A stretch of DNA of 64,000 nt from Actinokineospora diospyrosa (GTDB lineage Bacteria > Actinomycetota > Actinomycetes > Mycobacteriales > Pseudonocardiaceae): contig NZ_JAMTCO010000016.1 in NCBI RefSeq assembly GCF_024171925.1, forward strand, positions 170,982 through 234,981, given 5' to 3'. Made by a program: the position numbers and the translations under genes. Below the pieces are notes generated by a model. That model worked only from the letters and a program-made list of their open reading frames with translations. It ran no database searches and was not told the origin of the DNA. Shown here in pieces: positions 9,098 to 17,522 of the stretch (position 1 is the stretch's first letter; the number at the start of each line of letters is the position of its first letter).

Positions 9098-10440
9098 AGC
9101 AGCCAGCTCAGCGGCAGGATGATGGCGATGCCGACCACCGAGATCACAGTCTCCATGATCGACCAGGTCTTCACCGTCTCGCCCACGCTGAGCCCGAAGT
9201 ACTCCTTCACCAGCCAGAACCCGGCGTCGTTGACGTGGGAGAAGAACAGGGAACCGGCGCCGATCGCCAGGGCGAGCAGGGCGGACTGGGCGGGTTCCAT
9301 GCCCACCGCCAGGGGCGCGATGATGCCCGCCGCGGAGATCGTGGCCACCGTGGCGGAGCCGGTCGCCAGGCGGATGGCCACGGCGATGAGCCAGCCGAGC
9401 AGCAGCGGCGAGAAGTTGGCGTCCTTGGCGAGGCCGGTGATCACGTCACCCACGCCCGCGTCCACCAGCGTCTGCTTGAACCCGCCGCCCGCGCCGACGA
9501 TCAGCAGGATCCCGGCGATCGGGGGCAGGGCCGACCCCACCGACTCCGCCAGGCGGTCGCGGCCGAACCCGCGGCCGAGGGTCACCATCCCGACGAGCAC
9601 CGCGAGCAGCAGTGCCACCAGCGGGGTGCCCAGGAAGTCCAGCACGTGCCGGACCGTGTTCTCCTTGCCCAGCAGGATGTCCGCGAGCGCCTTGCCAAGC
9701 ATCAGCACGACCGGCAGCAGCACCGTGCCCAGTGTCGCCGCGAAGCTCGGCCGCTCGGTCGGCCGCTCCTCCTCGACCGCCACCTCGGGCGCGGTCACCG
9801 GCACCCACCGCGCCGCGAGCCGGGCGAACAGCGGACCCGCGATGACCACGGTCGGGATCGCGACCAGCACCCCGAGGCCCAGCGTCAGGCCGAGGTCGGC
9901 CTTGAGCGCGTCGACCGCCACGAGCGGACCGGGGTGCGGCGGCACGAGCCCGTGCAGCACCGACAGGCCCGCCAGCGCGGGGATCGCCAGCAGCATCAGC
10001 GGTCGACCGCTGCGCCGCGCGGTCAGCAGCACCACCGGGATCAGCATGACCAGGCCGATCTCGAAGAACATCGGCAGCCCGATCAGCGCGGCGACCAGCG
10101 CCATCGCCCAGGGCAGGCCGCGACCGGGGGTGCGGTTGAGGATGGTGTCCACGATCTGGTCGGCGCCACCGGAGTCGGCGAGCAGCTTGCCGAGCATGGC
10201 GCCGAGGGCGATCAGCACGCCGACACCGGCCACAGTGGACCCGACGCCCTTGGTGAAGCTCTCCACCAGCCCGCCGACCGGCATCCCGGCGACCAGCCCG
10301 AGCGTGCCTGCCCCGAGCACCAGGGCCAGGAACGGGTGGAACTTGACCTTGGTGATCAGCACGACGATGAGCGCGATGCCCAGCACCGCGGCGCCGATGA
10401 GTCGGGTGTCGTGGCCGGTCCAGGCCGCCGCGGTGATCAT
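9094..10440 (-). CDS. gntP: GntP family gluconate/H+ symporter
   Basis: 448 residues made almost wholly of hydrophobic helices (about 12-14). GntP signatures include VVLITKVKFHPFLALVLGA near the N-terminus, HGLVPPHPGPL, and the C-terminal SHVNDAGFWLVKEYFG. It imports gluconate or a related sugar acid across the cytoplasmic membrane. The start ATG (10438-10440) overlaps the stop of the upstream kinase gene in an ATGA, so translation is coupled. The gluconokinase and GntR-type regulator next door support gluconate as substrate. Confidence 0.92.
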   Translation of the reverse strand: MITAAAWTGHDTRLIGAAVLGIALIVVLITKVKFHPFLALVLGAGTLGLVAGMPVGGLVESFTKGVGSTVAGVGVLIALGAMLGKLLADSGGADQIVDTILNRTPGRGLPWAMALVAALIGLPMFFEIGLVMLIPVVLLTARRSGRPLMLLAIPALAGLSVLHGLVPPHPGPLVAVDALKADLGLTLGLGVLVAIPTVVIAGPLFARLAARWVPVTAPEVAVEEERPTERPSFAATLGTVLLPVVLMLGKALADILLGKENTVRHVLDFLGTPLVALLLAVLVGMVTLGRGFGRDRLAESVGSALPPIAGILLIVGAGGGFKQTLVDAGVGDVITGLAKDANFSPLLLGWLIAVAIRLATGSATVATISAAGIIAPLAVGMEPAQSALLALAIGAGSLFFSHVNDAGFWLVKEYFGLSVGETVKTWSIMETVISVVGIAIILPLSWLL

Positions 10441-10949
10441 GGCTGGTCTCCTTCGAACTCGGCGGTGGCGCGGGCCGCGGCCTCGGCGAGGTGGTCGGGG
10501 GGTGCGGCGATGTCGAGCTCGATGCCGGGTTCGCCGTCGGTGAGCGGTTGCAGGTCGGCCAGTTGCGAGTCCAGCAGCGACACCGGCATGAAGTGCCCGC
10601 TGCGGCCACGCATGCGGTGTGCCAGCAGGTCCCGCGAGCCGGTCAGGTGCACGAAGAACACCCGGGCGTCGGCGGCGAGCAGGTCGCGGTAGGAGCGCTT
10701 GAGGGCCGAACAGGTGACGATCCCGCCGATGTCGTGCCCGCGCTCGGCGATCCAGTCGGCGATCGCGGCCAGCCAAGGCCAGCGGTCCTCGTCGGTGAGC
10801 GGGACCCCCGAGCGCATCTTGGCGATGTTGGCCGCCGGGTGGAACTCGTCGGCCTCGGCCAGCGGGACCCCCAGCCGCTCGGCCAGCAGCCCGGCGACGG
10901 TGGTCTTGCCCGACCCCGCCACGCCCATCACGACCACGACTGTGTGCAC
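10437..10949 (-). CDS. gntK: Gluconokinase
   Basis: About 170 residues from GTG 10949; a TTG at 10967 would add six residues. The P-loop GVAGSGKTT lies at the very N-terminus, followed by EADEFHP and the GVPLTDEDRWPWL block characteristic of gluconate kinases, then CSALKRSYRD and RSGHFMP. It phosphorylates gluconate with ATP to 6-phosphogluconate for the pentose phosphate pathway. It is the first gene of the gntK-gntP pair and is divergent from the FCD regulator; a candidate operator sits just before it. Confidence 0.93.
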   Translation of the reverse strand: MHTVVVVMGVAGSGKTTVAGLLAERLGVPLAEADEFHPAANIAKMRSGVPLTDEDRWPWLAAIADWIAERGHDIGGIVTCSALKRSYRDLLAADARVFFVHLTGSRDLLAHRMRGRSGHFMPVSLLDSQLADLQPLTDGEPGIELDIAAPPDHLAEAAARATAEFEGDQP

Positions 10950-10967
10950 CGACCCAGTGAAACTCAA

Positions 10968-10978
10968 AAGTAGTACTT
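10968..10978. promoter_or_regulatory. Candidate GntR/FadR-type operator between gntK and gntR
   Basis: AAGTA-G-TACTT is a perfect odd palindrome directly before the gntK start region. It contains the GT-N3-AC core seen in operators of the FadR (FCD) subfamily, the same subfamily as the divergent regulator at 11027. A second short palindrome, TCATATGA, lies near 11003-11010. Assignment is by motif and position only. Confidence 0.4.
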
Positions 10979-11026
10979 ATTCAAGAGGGTGACACCCATT
11001 GGTCATATGAGTGAGACACTGCGGGT

Positions 11027-11707
11027 GTGACCTCAGGACTCCCCGGGCGACTGCTCGACGACCTCGGCCCGGCCATCGTGACCGGTAAGTACCCCGCTGG
11101 CGCGGTCTTGCGCACCGAGGAGCTGGAGCGCGCGTTCCGGGTCTCGCGCACCGTCGTCCGCGAGGCGCTGCGCGTCCTGGAGGCGATGCGGCTGGTCAGC
11201 AGCCGCCGCCGGGTCGGCATCACAGTCCTGCCCCGCACCGACTGGAACCTCTACGACCCCCGCGTCATCCGCTGGCGCCTCGACGGCCCCGACCGAGCGG
11301 GCCAACTGCGGTCGCTGACCGAACTGCGCTCCGCCACCGAACCGGTCGCCGCCGCCCTGGCCGCCGCCCGCGCGACCCCCGAACAAGCAGGCGCCTTAAC
11401 CGCCCTAGCCGTTCAGCTCCGTTCCAGCACCCACGACCTCGACGCGTTCCTCGTGCACGACATCGCCTTCCACCGGGTACTGCTGATCGCCTCCGGCAAC
11501 GACATGTTCGCCCAACTCGGCGACGTGGTCGACGCCGTACTCACCGGCCGCACCCACCACCACCTCATGCCCCAAACCCCCAAACCCGAAGCCGTCCGCC
11601 TCCACGTCGAAGTAGCCGAAGCCATCGCCGCGGGCGACCCAGCCCGCGCCGAAGCCGCCATGCGCGCGATCGTCACCGAGGTGCTGGACGTTCTCCCTGG
11701 AACGTGA
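11027..11707 (+). CDS. GntR family (FadR/FCD subfamily) transcriptional regulator
   Basis: 226 residues. The N-terminal winged helix-turn-helix includes FRVSRTVVREALRVLEAM and VSSRRRVGITVLP; the C-terminal FCD domain has metal/ligand residues in HDIAFHRVL and RLHVEVAEAI. Such regulators repress sugar-acid genes until the acid binds. Divergence from gntK-gntP suggests it controls them and itself. GTG 11027 is the start. It has an in-frame TTA leucine codon at 11396-11398, rare in such GC-rich genomes. Its 3' end overlaps the converging jetD gene by 35 bases. Confidence 0.88.
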   Translation: MTSGLPGRLLDDLGPAIVTGKYPAGAVLRTEELERAFRVSRTVVREALRVLEAMRLVSSRRRVGITVLPRTDWNLYDPRVIRWRLDGPDRAGQLRSLTELRSATEPVAAALAAARATPEQAGALTALAVQLRSSTHDLDAFLVHDIAFHRVLLIASGNDMFAQLGDVVDAVLTGRTHHHLMPQTPKPEAVRLHVEVAEAIAAGDPARAEAAMRAIVTEVLDVLPGT

Positions 11708-12812
11708 GCAGGTCCGCGACGAGGGTGGGCGCGAGGATGTGTTCGGGGATGGCCCAGCCTGCGCGCATCGCCTCGGGGAGGGTGGGGTCCCAGGGGGCGG
11801 TGAGCGGGTCGGGGCCTAGGGCGAGGAGGTCGTGTCCTGGGGTGAGGGCGGCTCGGTAGTCGTCGGCGGACATGCGCCAGGGGGTGCCGTTGGTGAGGGT
11901 CAGGGCCTGGTGGGTGATGAGCAGTCCGTGGGCGTCGAAGTCGCTGTGGATGTGGGCGGTGTGGAGCTTCGGCAGGATTGTGCGGGCGACCGGGTTCAGG
12001 TGTCCGGACAGGCAGATCACCGGGTAGCGGACTCCGGCGGCGATGCAGTTGTCCACAACCACCGGACTTGTGCACACGAAAGCACTTACCCCTGCCGGGA
12101 TGGTGTCGCGGATGGTCAGATGGGTGGGCAAGCCCGCATCCGTCCGCGCCTCACATCCGGGGAACCCCCATGTCAGCACCGTTGTCGACACCGCGTCCAG
12201 CAGAACGCCGCTGCGCTCCCACAGCCGCCGCTCGTCCACTGTGGACTTCGGCAGGGCCGCCCCATGCGCCACCGCCGCCGCCCGCAGCACGAGCCCGGCC
12301 AGTCGTGTTCCTCGAACCAAACCCAGGTCCGACAACACGATCCACTCGGCTGGTGCCCCCTCGCCCAGGTGCAACCGCGCGATCGCCGCTGCCGCTCTCG
12401 GCGCGACCTCGGCCAACTCGGCAGGCGAGATCTTGGCGTACCGGCGGGCCTGATCCACCCACGCCGCGACCCAACCACCACTGACCCCGGCCGCCGCGAC
12501 CGCCGCACCGAGGATGTCGTCCGCTTCCGCGGGGGCGACCACGCTGCCCGCTGACTCACCGAACAGGGAGGAGAGCAATTCGCCCAGCCCACAACTGAAT
12601 ACGGCGCGCACCCGGCTGTCGAGGTCGGCGACGACGATGGTCGTTCCGATGCCCGCGGTCAGTTCGCGCCCGATCACCGCGCTGACGGCCGACGCCGCCG
12701 CCGGGTCGGGGGCCTTGTAGCCCAGCTTGACCTGGCCGCGTGCCACCGCCGTGCGTGCCTGCCGCCACAACACGGCGAACTCGGGGCGACCCGGGTCGGG
12801 GTGGGTGGTCAC
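11673..12812 (-). CDS. jetD: Wadjet subunit JetD (TIGR02679/DUF2399, Toprim-like nuclease)
   Basis: About 379 residues from GTG 12812, which has AGGAG 12 bases upstream. In Wadjet systems JetD is the Toprim-fold nuclease that cuts circular plasmid DNA after the JetABC SMC-like motor detects it. The C-terminal Toprim region is recognisable: a strand ending in FVCTSP (residues 245-250), then HSDFDAHGL with D291 and D293, then the conserved PWRMSADDYRAAL. The catalytic Glu normally found in a CENP-like motif is replaced (Cys-Thr-Ser-Pro at 247-250), so nuclease activity is doubtful. It is separated from jetC by 579 bases holding a folP remnant, unusual for this normally compact operon. Confidence 0.8.
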   Translation of the reverse strand: MTTHPDPGRPEFAVLWRQARTAVARGQVKLGYKAPDPAAASAVSAVIGRELTAGIGTTIVVADLDSRVRAVFSCGLGELLSSLFGESAGSVVAPAEADDILGAAVAAAGVSGGWVAAWVDQARRYAKISPAELAEVAPRAAAAIARLHLGEGAPAEWIVLSDLGLVRGTRLAGLVLRAAAVAHGAALPKSTVDERRLWERSGVLLDAVSTTVLTWGFPGCEARTDAGLPTHLTIRDTIPAGVSAFVCTSPVVVDNCIAAGVRYPVICLSGHLNPVARTILPKLHTAHIHSDFDAHGLLITHQALTLTNGTPWRMSADDYRAALTPGHDLLALGPDPLTAPWDPTLPEAMRAGWAIPEHILAPTLVADLLTFQGERPAPR

Positions 12813-12984
12813 GGCGCTGCGCTCCTGGGTGCTCGGGTTGGGCGGGCTGCTGGGCCGGTGGCCAGTGGACCGACCGCGCGGCGGAAGGTTGCTCCGCCTC
12901 GGGTCCGGTGAGTTCCGCGCGCTCGCGCGTCGCACCGGTGCCCCGGGGGAGTCTGTCCGGTCGTCGGGCGGAGGACCAGCGACC

Positions 12985-13335
12985 TGTGGTGGGTCTGGCA
13001 CGGCCACGGGTGCGCGAGCGGCACCCGGACCTGGTCATCAGCGTCGACACCTGGCGGTACGAGGTGGGTCGGGCGGTGTGCGAGGTCGGGGCCGACCTGA
13101 TCAACGACACCTGGGCAGGCGCGGACCCGAAGCCGGCCGAGTTCGGGGTCGGCATCGTCTGCTCGCACACCGGAGGCGCCGCGCGGACCGACCCCCACCG
13201 CGTCCGGTACGACGACGTGGTCGGCGAAGGCGTGACCGAGCTGGTGCTCGGCCAGCCGCCCTGCCGCGCGTCCGGCGAGCATCACGTGCGCACCCGGGTG
13301 GCCGCGCTGCCGAAGGTGACCATCCTGCCGCGTGC
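12985..13335 (+). pseudogene. Broken dihydropteroate synthase (folP-like) fragment between jetC and jetD
   Basis: Forward-strand translation gives RERHPDLVISVDTWR, then GADLINDTWAGADP, then EFGVGIVCSHTGG and RYDDVV, which are core blocks of dihydropteroate synthase in correct order. The N-terminal third and everything after the RYDDVV block are lost or scrambled, and a few residues are missing between ADPKP and AEFGVG. No start codon, full domain or ribosome-binding site remains. It lies antisense to the jet genes. It may have been captured by recombination or left by an earlier gene that the jet operon displaced. Boundaries are approximate. Confidence 0.7.
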
Positions 13336-13391
13336 CTGCCGCGCTGCCCGGGTGCTGCGCTGTCGGGTCGAACGGGATCGGGGGTGGGTGG

Positions 13392-16300
13392 TCACGGGTC
13401 GTCGCGGTCCAGGGAGGAGCCGTCCCAGGTGGTGTGGGTGCAGGCGACGCCGTGGCCGGATTTGGGGCGGAGCACGTCGTAGATGTGCATCCGCGGGATC
13501 CGGTTGGACACGCCCCAGCCGCTTGGCCAGGTGATGATCCAGTCCATGTCCAGGTCGACGAGCAGTTCGAGCATCCGGGCGATGGTGGGGTCGTCCAGCC
13601 GCTCGAAGGCCTCGTCGAGCAGGACCAGGCGCAGCGGCGACATGGTGGCCGCCAGGCCCGCGGAGATCGCGCCGTAGAACGCGGCGGCCGCGGCGAACAG
13701 CGTCACGTACGAGATCAGCCGGGTCTCGCCGGAGGACAGCTGGCGCAGGCGCCGGGAGCGGGGCTTGCCGTCCGGGCCGGTGTCGCGGACCCGGACGGTG
13801 AACGCGAACCAGGACCGGTAGTCCAGCGCCCGGGCCAGGATCTCGGTGTACCCGCCGGTCGCACTGTCGCGTTCGGACTCGATGCGCTCGGTGAAGACCT
13901 GCTGCAGCCGGGTGTCCTGCTCCTCGGTCCGCTGCGCGAACGGCACCCGCAGCAGCCGCAGCGCCTCCAGGGTGGACTCGTCCAGCCAGGCGGCGGGCTG
14001 CCAGTCCAGCCGGACGTGCACGCCCTGGCTCGACCGGGCCGTGTCCAGGACGTCGTTCATCCGCCGGGTCAGGTCCTCGGCGACCGCGATCTGCGCCGAC
14101 AGCCGCTCGGCCAGTTCCCGCACCAGGTGCAGCGCGAAGATCCCCTGGTACTGCTCGGTCAGGAACCCGCGCCGCTCGGCCAAGCGGGTGGCCACCCGTC
14201 GGGCGGCGACCGCGACCGGGGCCGGGCCCTCCTCCGCCGAGACGACCACGGTCAGGATCCCGGCGTGCCGCTCCGGCAGGACGTTGTGCGTCCCGGCCAG
14301 CGACGCCTGCAGGTTCTGCAGCTTGCCGAGCACGTTCTCCTCGCTGGGCAGCCGCTTGGCCTCGGCGACCGCGGTGGCCAGCAACTCCCAGGCCTGGGCG
14401 TCGTCGCCGGGGTGGTCCTCGTCGATCGCCGCAGGCCACACCCCGGGCGCGGCCAACGCCTCGGCAAACGCTTGCGCGGCAGCCGTGGCCGCCGCCCGCT
14501 TGCCGTCGATCTCCGCGCCCCTGGTGTCGAGCAGGGTCTGCGTCTTCACCACCTGGTTCGACAGCTCACCCGCCGCCCGCCGCGACTCCGGCAGCTCGGC
14601 GCGCACCGCCCGGCGGGCCTTCTCCAGCTCGCCCAGCTGCCGCGAGACCTCTTCCGCCGCGCCACCGACCGCCGCCGTCAGCTCGGCCAACGCGGCCGCC
14701 TCGCGGTGGAACGCCACGCACTTCTCGTCGGCGACCCGCTCGGCGCTCTCCCGGTCGTCCACCGCCGCGTTGTGGTCGTGCAGCGCCTCGACCAAGTCCC
14801 GCACCGTGCCGACGCACCGCTTCGCCAACGCGTCGCGCAGGCTCTCCGCCGACCCGCGCGCCTGCGTCGCCGCCCGGTGCGCGTGTCGCAGCGCCTCGGT
14901 GTCCGCGGTCAGCCCCGCCGTGCCCGCGTCCTGCGCCAGCCCGGTCTCCATCGCGCGGACCCGGCCCTCGGCGGCCACGTGCTCCGAGCGCCGCCGCTCG
15001 GCCTTCGTCGCGGTCTCCTCGGCTTGGCGCGCGGCCTGCTCCGCGGTCACCCGGGCGCCGATCAGCTCCCGGTCGTCGGGGAACGCGTCGAGGTGGCGGT
15101 CCCACACCTCCACCGTCCGCGACCGGTCCCGCAGCTCGGACTCCGCCGCCGACAACTCGGTGTGCAGGACCTCCAGCGCCTCGGCCAGCTCCGCGATCGC
15201 CCGCTGCCGCGCCGCTTCCCGGGCACCCGCGCCGACGAACTCCGCGTCCGGCTTGGTCCCCGCTCCGCGCAACACACCCGCGCGCCAACGCCCGTCCGGC
15301 CACACCGCGAGCCCGGCGAACTCCTCGCCGAAGGACACCGAGGCCAGCAACCCCGCCACGACCTCAGCGGGCACCGGCCCGTCCGGCTCTACCGCGGGCG
15401 CGAGCACCGAAGCCAACGGCGAGGTCACCACCTCGGACACCGCCAGCGCCGCCGCGATCACCCCGGTCCGCGCCGCCGCACCGATGCCCCCGTCCGGGCG
15501 GACCCACGCGGTCAGCAGCCCGCTGCCCTGCAGCGCCGCCTCCAGACCCGCGCGCTCGACCGGCGTCAGCGCGGTGAAGTCCACCAGCCGGTAGAACGGC
15601 GCCCCCGCGCCCTGGTCGACCAACCCGGGCGGGGCCGCGTCAACGCCCTTGCGCAGCTCGATCAGCCGCGCCTCCGCCGACTTGACCCGTCCCACCAGCT
15701 CGTCCACGGTCTGCCGCGCCGCGGTGACCCGCTGCCGCAGCCCGGTCAGGTGCGGCGCGGCCCACTGCCGCGCGGCGTCCCTGGCCTGGCGGGTCGCCTC
15801 GGGGCCGGTCAGCACCGCTTCCGCGGCGGGCGGGCGCGGCGGCCGCGCCGCGTGGTCACCGGCGAACGGGCCAGCCGCGGTCCACGTGGCCGCCTTCTCG
15901 CACCACACCTCGGCCGCGCCGAGGAACCGCTGCCGGGCCTCGTTGCGCCGCCCGGCCGACTCGGTCGCCTCGATCTGCGCGTCCCGCGCCCCGGCCTGCA
16001 GCTTGTCCAGCTCCTGGCGGTCCGCGTCCAGCGACATCGCGCGGTCGTGCAGCGACATCGCCAGCGCGGCCCGGTGCGCCACCACGCTCGCCAGGTCCCC
16101 GGCCCGCCCGGCCGCCTCGGCCAGCGCCGTCGACAGCTCGTCCGGCGCGACCGGCGGTGGGGTCCTGCGCTGGATCGTCAGCGGTTCGGCCTCGGGGTCC
16201 GGCTTCGCCCGCACCCGGTCGGTCACCGTGCCCGGCACGGGTTCCGGTGCCGCTGGCACGGCGGGGCACAGCCCCGCGTCCAGCCCGGCGGCCGCCACGG

Positions 16301-17522
16301 CCTCCGAAGTGGACAGTGCGAGCTCGACGGCGTCCTCGACGTCGCCACCGAGCCTGCGCAGCACGGTCAGCACCGTCTCCACCGCGCGGTCGGCGTGGTT
16401 GCGCTGCACACCCGCGTTGTCGAGGGCCGCCCCGGCCGCCTCCCTGGTCCGCTCGACCAGCTTCTCCCGGTCTTGCAGGTCGCGCAGGCCCTGGTAGGCG
16501 GGCAGCGACTTGAGCGAGTCGATGGTGTTCTCCAGCTCGGCGTCGCGCTCCTCCAGCACGCCGACCCGTTCCTCCGCCTCGGCGTGCCGCCCGGTGTCGG
16601 CGTCCAGTCGCTGCTCAAGCTTGCGGATCTCGGCGTGCGCGCTGTCCAACGCCTTAGCGGCCGCTTGAGACTTAGCGCCAGAAGCGTGCAGGGCGCTGAG
16701 GGCGTAACCGGAGTAGGTGGCCAAGAACGCGCTCATAGCCGTATCGGCGGCGCTTAGCCTGCCGATGTTTTCCCGGATCGACTCCAGGTCCTCGAAAGAC
16801 GTCGCCAGCTGCTCCACGACGCCGGCATCCAGCGGTGGCAGGGCATCCGTGAGGATTTGCTCCAGCTGACCGTCTTGCACCTTCAACCCGATGTCGGGGT
16901 TGCGCAGGGTTCGCTGGAGGTGCAAGAGGTCGCCGTAACGCCCACCTGGAACGCCATAGACGGTCTCGGCGACCTTGGCGCGGAACGCTGCCTCGTCGTA
17001 GACCCTGTCCGCCCCGAGAACCTCTCTTAGCGCTGCCGGACCCAACGGCACGCGGTCAGCAGAGGCCAACTGGAAGTGGGTACCCACCCGCGACGGCGTC
17101 ACGAACCGCCAAGAGTCGCTGATCTGCTGCGACGTCGCCGACGCCTTAACGCCGATACCGCACGTGAGGTACTCGTCCGCGCCGGTCGCCGTAGTGCGGT
17201 GGAGCTCGATCCAGGCGTAGCCGATGCGGTTAGGGCCACCGTCGTAGTCATCCAGCATCAGTCGACGGATCGACACCGTGCCCGCGCCCTTGGACCCCAG
17301 GTAGCGCAAGTCGCCGTCCAGGCACAGCGGGAGCAACAGCTCCAGGGTGCGGGACTTGCCGGAGCCGTTGGTGCCCTGGAAGATCGCCCGCCCGCCGGAG
17401 AAGTCGAAGGTCTGCTCCCGGTACTGCCAGATGTTGACGATCCCGCCCCGGTGCAGCCGCCACCGCCCGACCACCGGCTCGGCCACGACCTGCTCCAGGT
17501 CGGTATCGATCGGCTCGGTCAC
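13392..17522 (-). CDS. jetC: Wadjet subunit JetC (TIGR02680, SMC/MukB-like ATPase)
   Basis: 1376 residues. Walker A GTNGSGKS at residues 50-57; long heptad-rich coiled-coil arms with a central hinge-like region; ABC signature LSSGE near 1262-1266; Walker B LVLLDE ending D1303-E1304. This is an SMC/MukB/Rad50-type motor. In Wadjet it forms a loop-extruding complex with JetA (kleisin) and JetB (KITE) that senses small circular DNA. The C-terminus (DWIITWPSGWGV) matches the TIGR02680 family. Start GTG 17520-17522 overlaps the jetB stop by 4 bases, so the subunits are translationally coupled. All ATPase motifs look intact. Confidence 0.92.
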   Translation of the reverse strand: MTEPIDTDLEQVVAEPVVGRWRLHRGGIVNIWQYREQTFDFSGGRAIFQGTNGSGKSRTLELLLPLCLDGDLRYLGSKGAGTVSIRRLMLDDYDGGPNRIGYAWIELHRTTATGADEYLTCGIGVKASATSQQISDSWRFVTPSRVGTHFQLASADRVPLGPAALREVLGADRVYDEAAFRAKVAETVYGVPGGRYGDLLHLQRTLRNPDIGLKVQDGQLEQILTDALPPLDAGVVEQLATSFEDLESIRENIGRLSAADTAMSAFLATYSGYALSALHASGAKSQAAAKALDSAHAEIRKLEQRLDADTGRHAEAEERVGVLEERDAELENTIDSLKSLPAYQGLRDLQDREKLVERTREAAGAALDNAGVQRNHADRAVETVLTVLRRLGGDVEDAVELALSTSEAVAAAGLDAGLCPAVPAAPEPVPGTVTDRVRAKPDPEAEPLTIQRRTPPPVAPDELSTALAEAAGRAGDLASVVAHRAALAMSLHDRAMSLDADRQELDKLQAGARDAQIEATESAGRRNEARQRFLGAAEVWCEKAATWTAAGPFAGDHAARPPRPPAAEAVLTGPEATRQARDAARQWAAPHLTGLRQRVTAARQTVDELVGRVKSAEARLIELRKGVDAAPPGLVDQGAGAPFYRLVDFTALTPVERAGLEAALQGSGLLTAWVRPDGGIGAAARTGVIAAALAVSEVVTSPLASVLAPAVEPDGPVPAEVVAGLLASVSFGEEFAGLAVWPDGRWRAGVLRGAGTKPDAEFVGAGAREAARQRAIAELAEALEVLHTELSAAESELRDRSRTVEVWDRHLDAFPDDRELIGARVTAEQAARQAEETATKAERRRSEHVAAEGRVRAMETGLAQDAGTAGLTADTEALRHAHRAATQARGSAESLRDALAKRCVGTVRDLVEALHDHNAAVDDRESAERVADEKCVAFHREAAALAELTAAVGGAAEEVSRQLGELEKARRAVRAELPESRRAAGELSNQVVKTQTLLDTRGAEIDGKRAAATAAAQAFAEALAAPGVWPAAIDEDHPGDDAQAWELLATAVAEAKRLPSEENVLGKLQNLQASLAGTHNVLPERHAGILTVVVSAEEGPAPVAVAARRVATRLAERRGFLTEQYQGIFALHLVRELAERLSAQIAVAEDLTRRMNDVLDTARSSQGVHVRLDWQPAAWLDESTLEALRLLRVPFAQRTEEQDTRLQQVFTERIESERDSATGGYTEILARALDYRSWFAFTVRVRDTGPDGKPRSRRLRQLSSGETRLISYVTLFAAAAAFYGAISAGLAATMSPLRLVLLDEAFERLDDPTIARMLELLVDLDMDWIITWPSGWGVSNRIPRMHIYDVLRPKSGHGVACTHTTWDGSSLDRDDP

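Noticed and set aside
13332..16757. Very long forward open frame across jetC
   Set aside because: It is the complement of the GC-biased jetC coding strand; Arg/Gly/Pro-rich with no family signal, while the minus strand has full SMC motifs.
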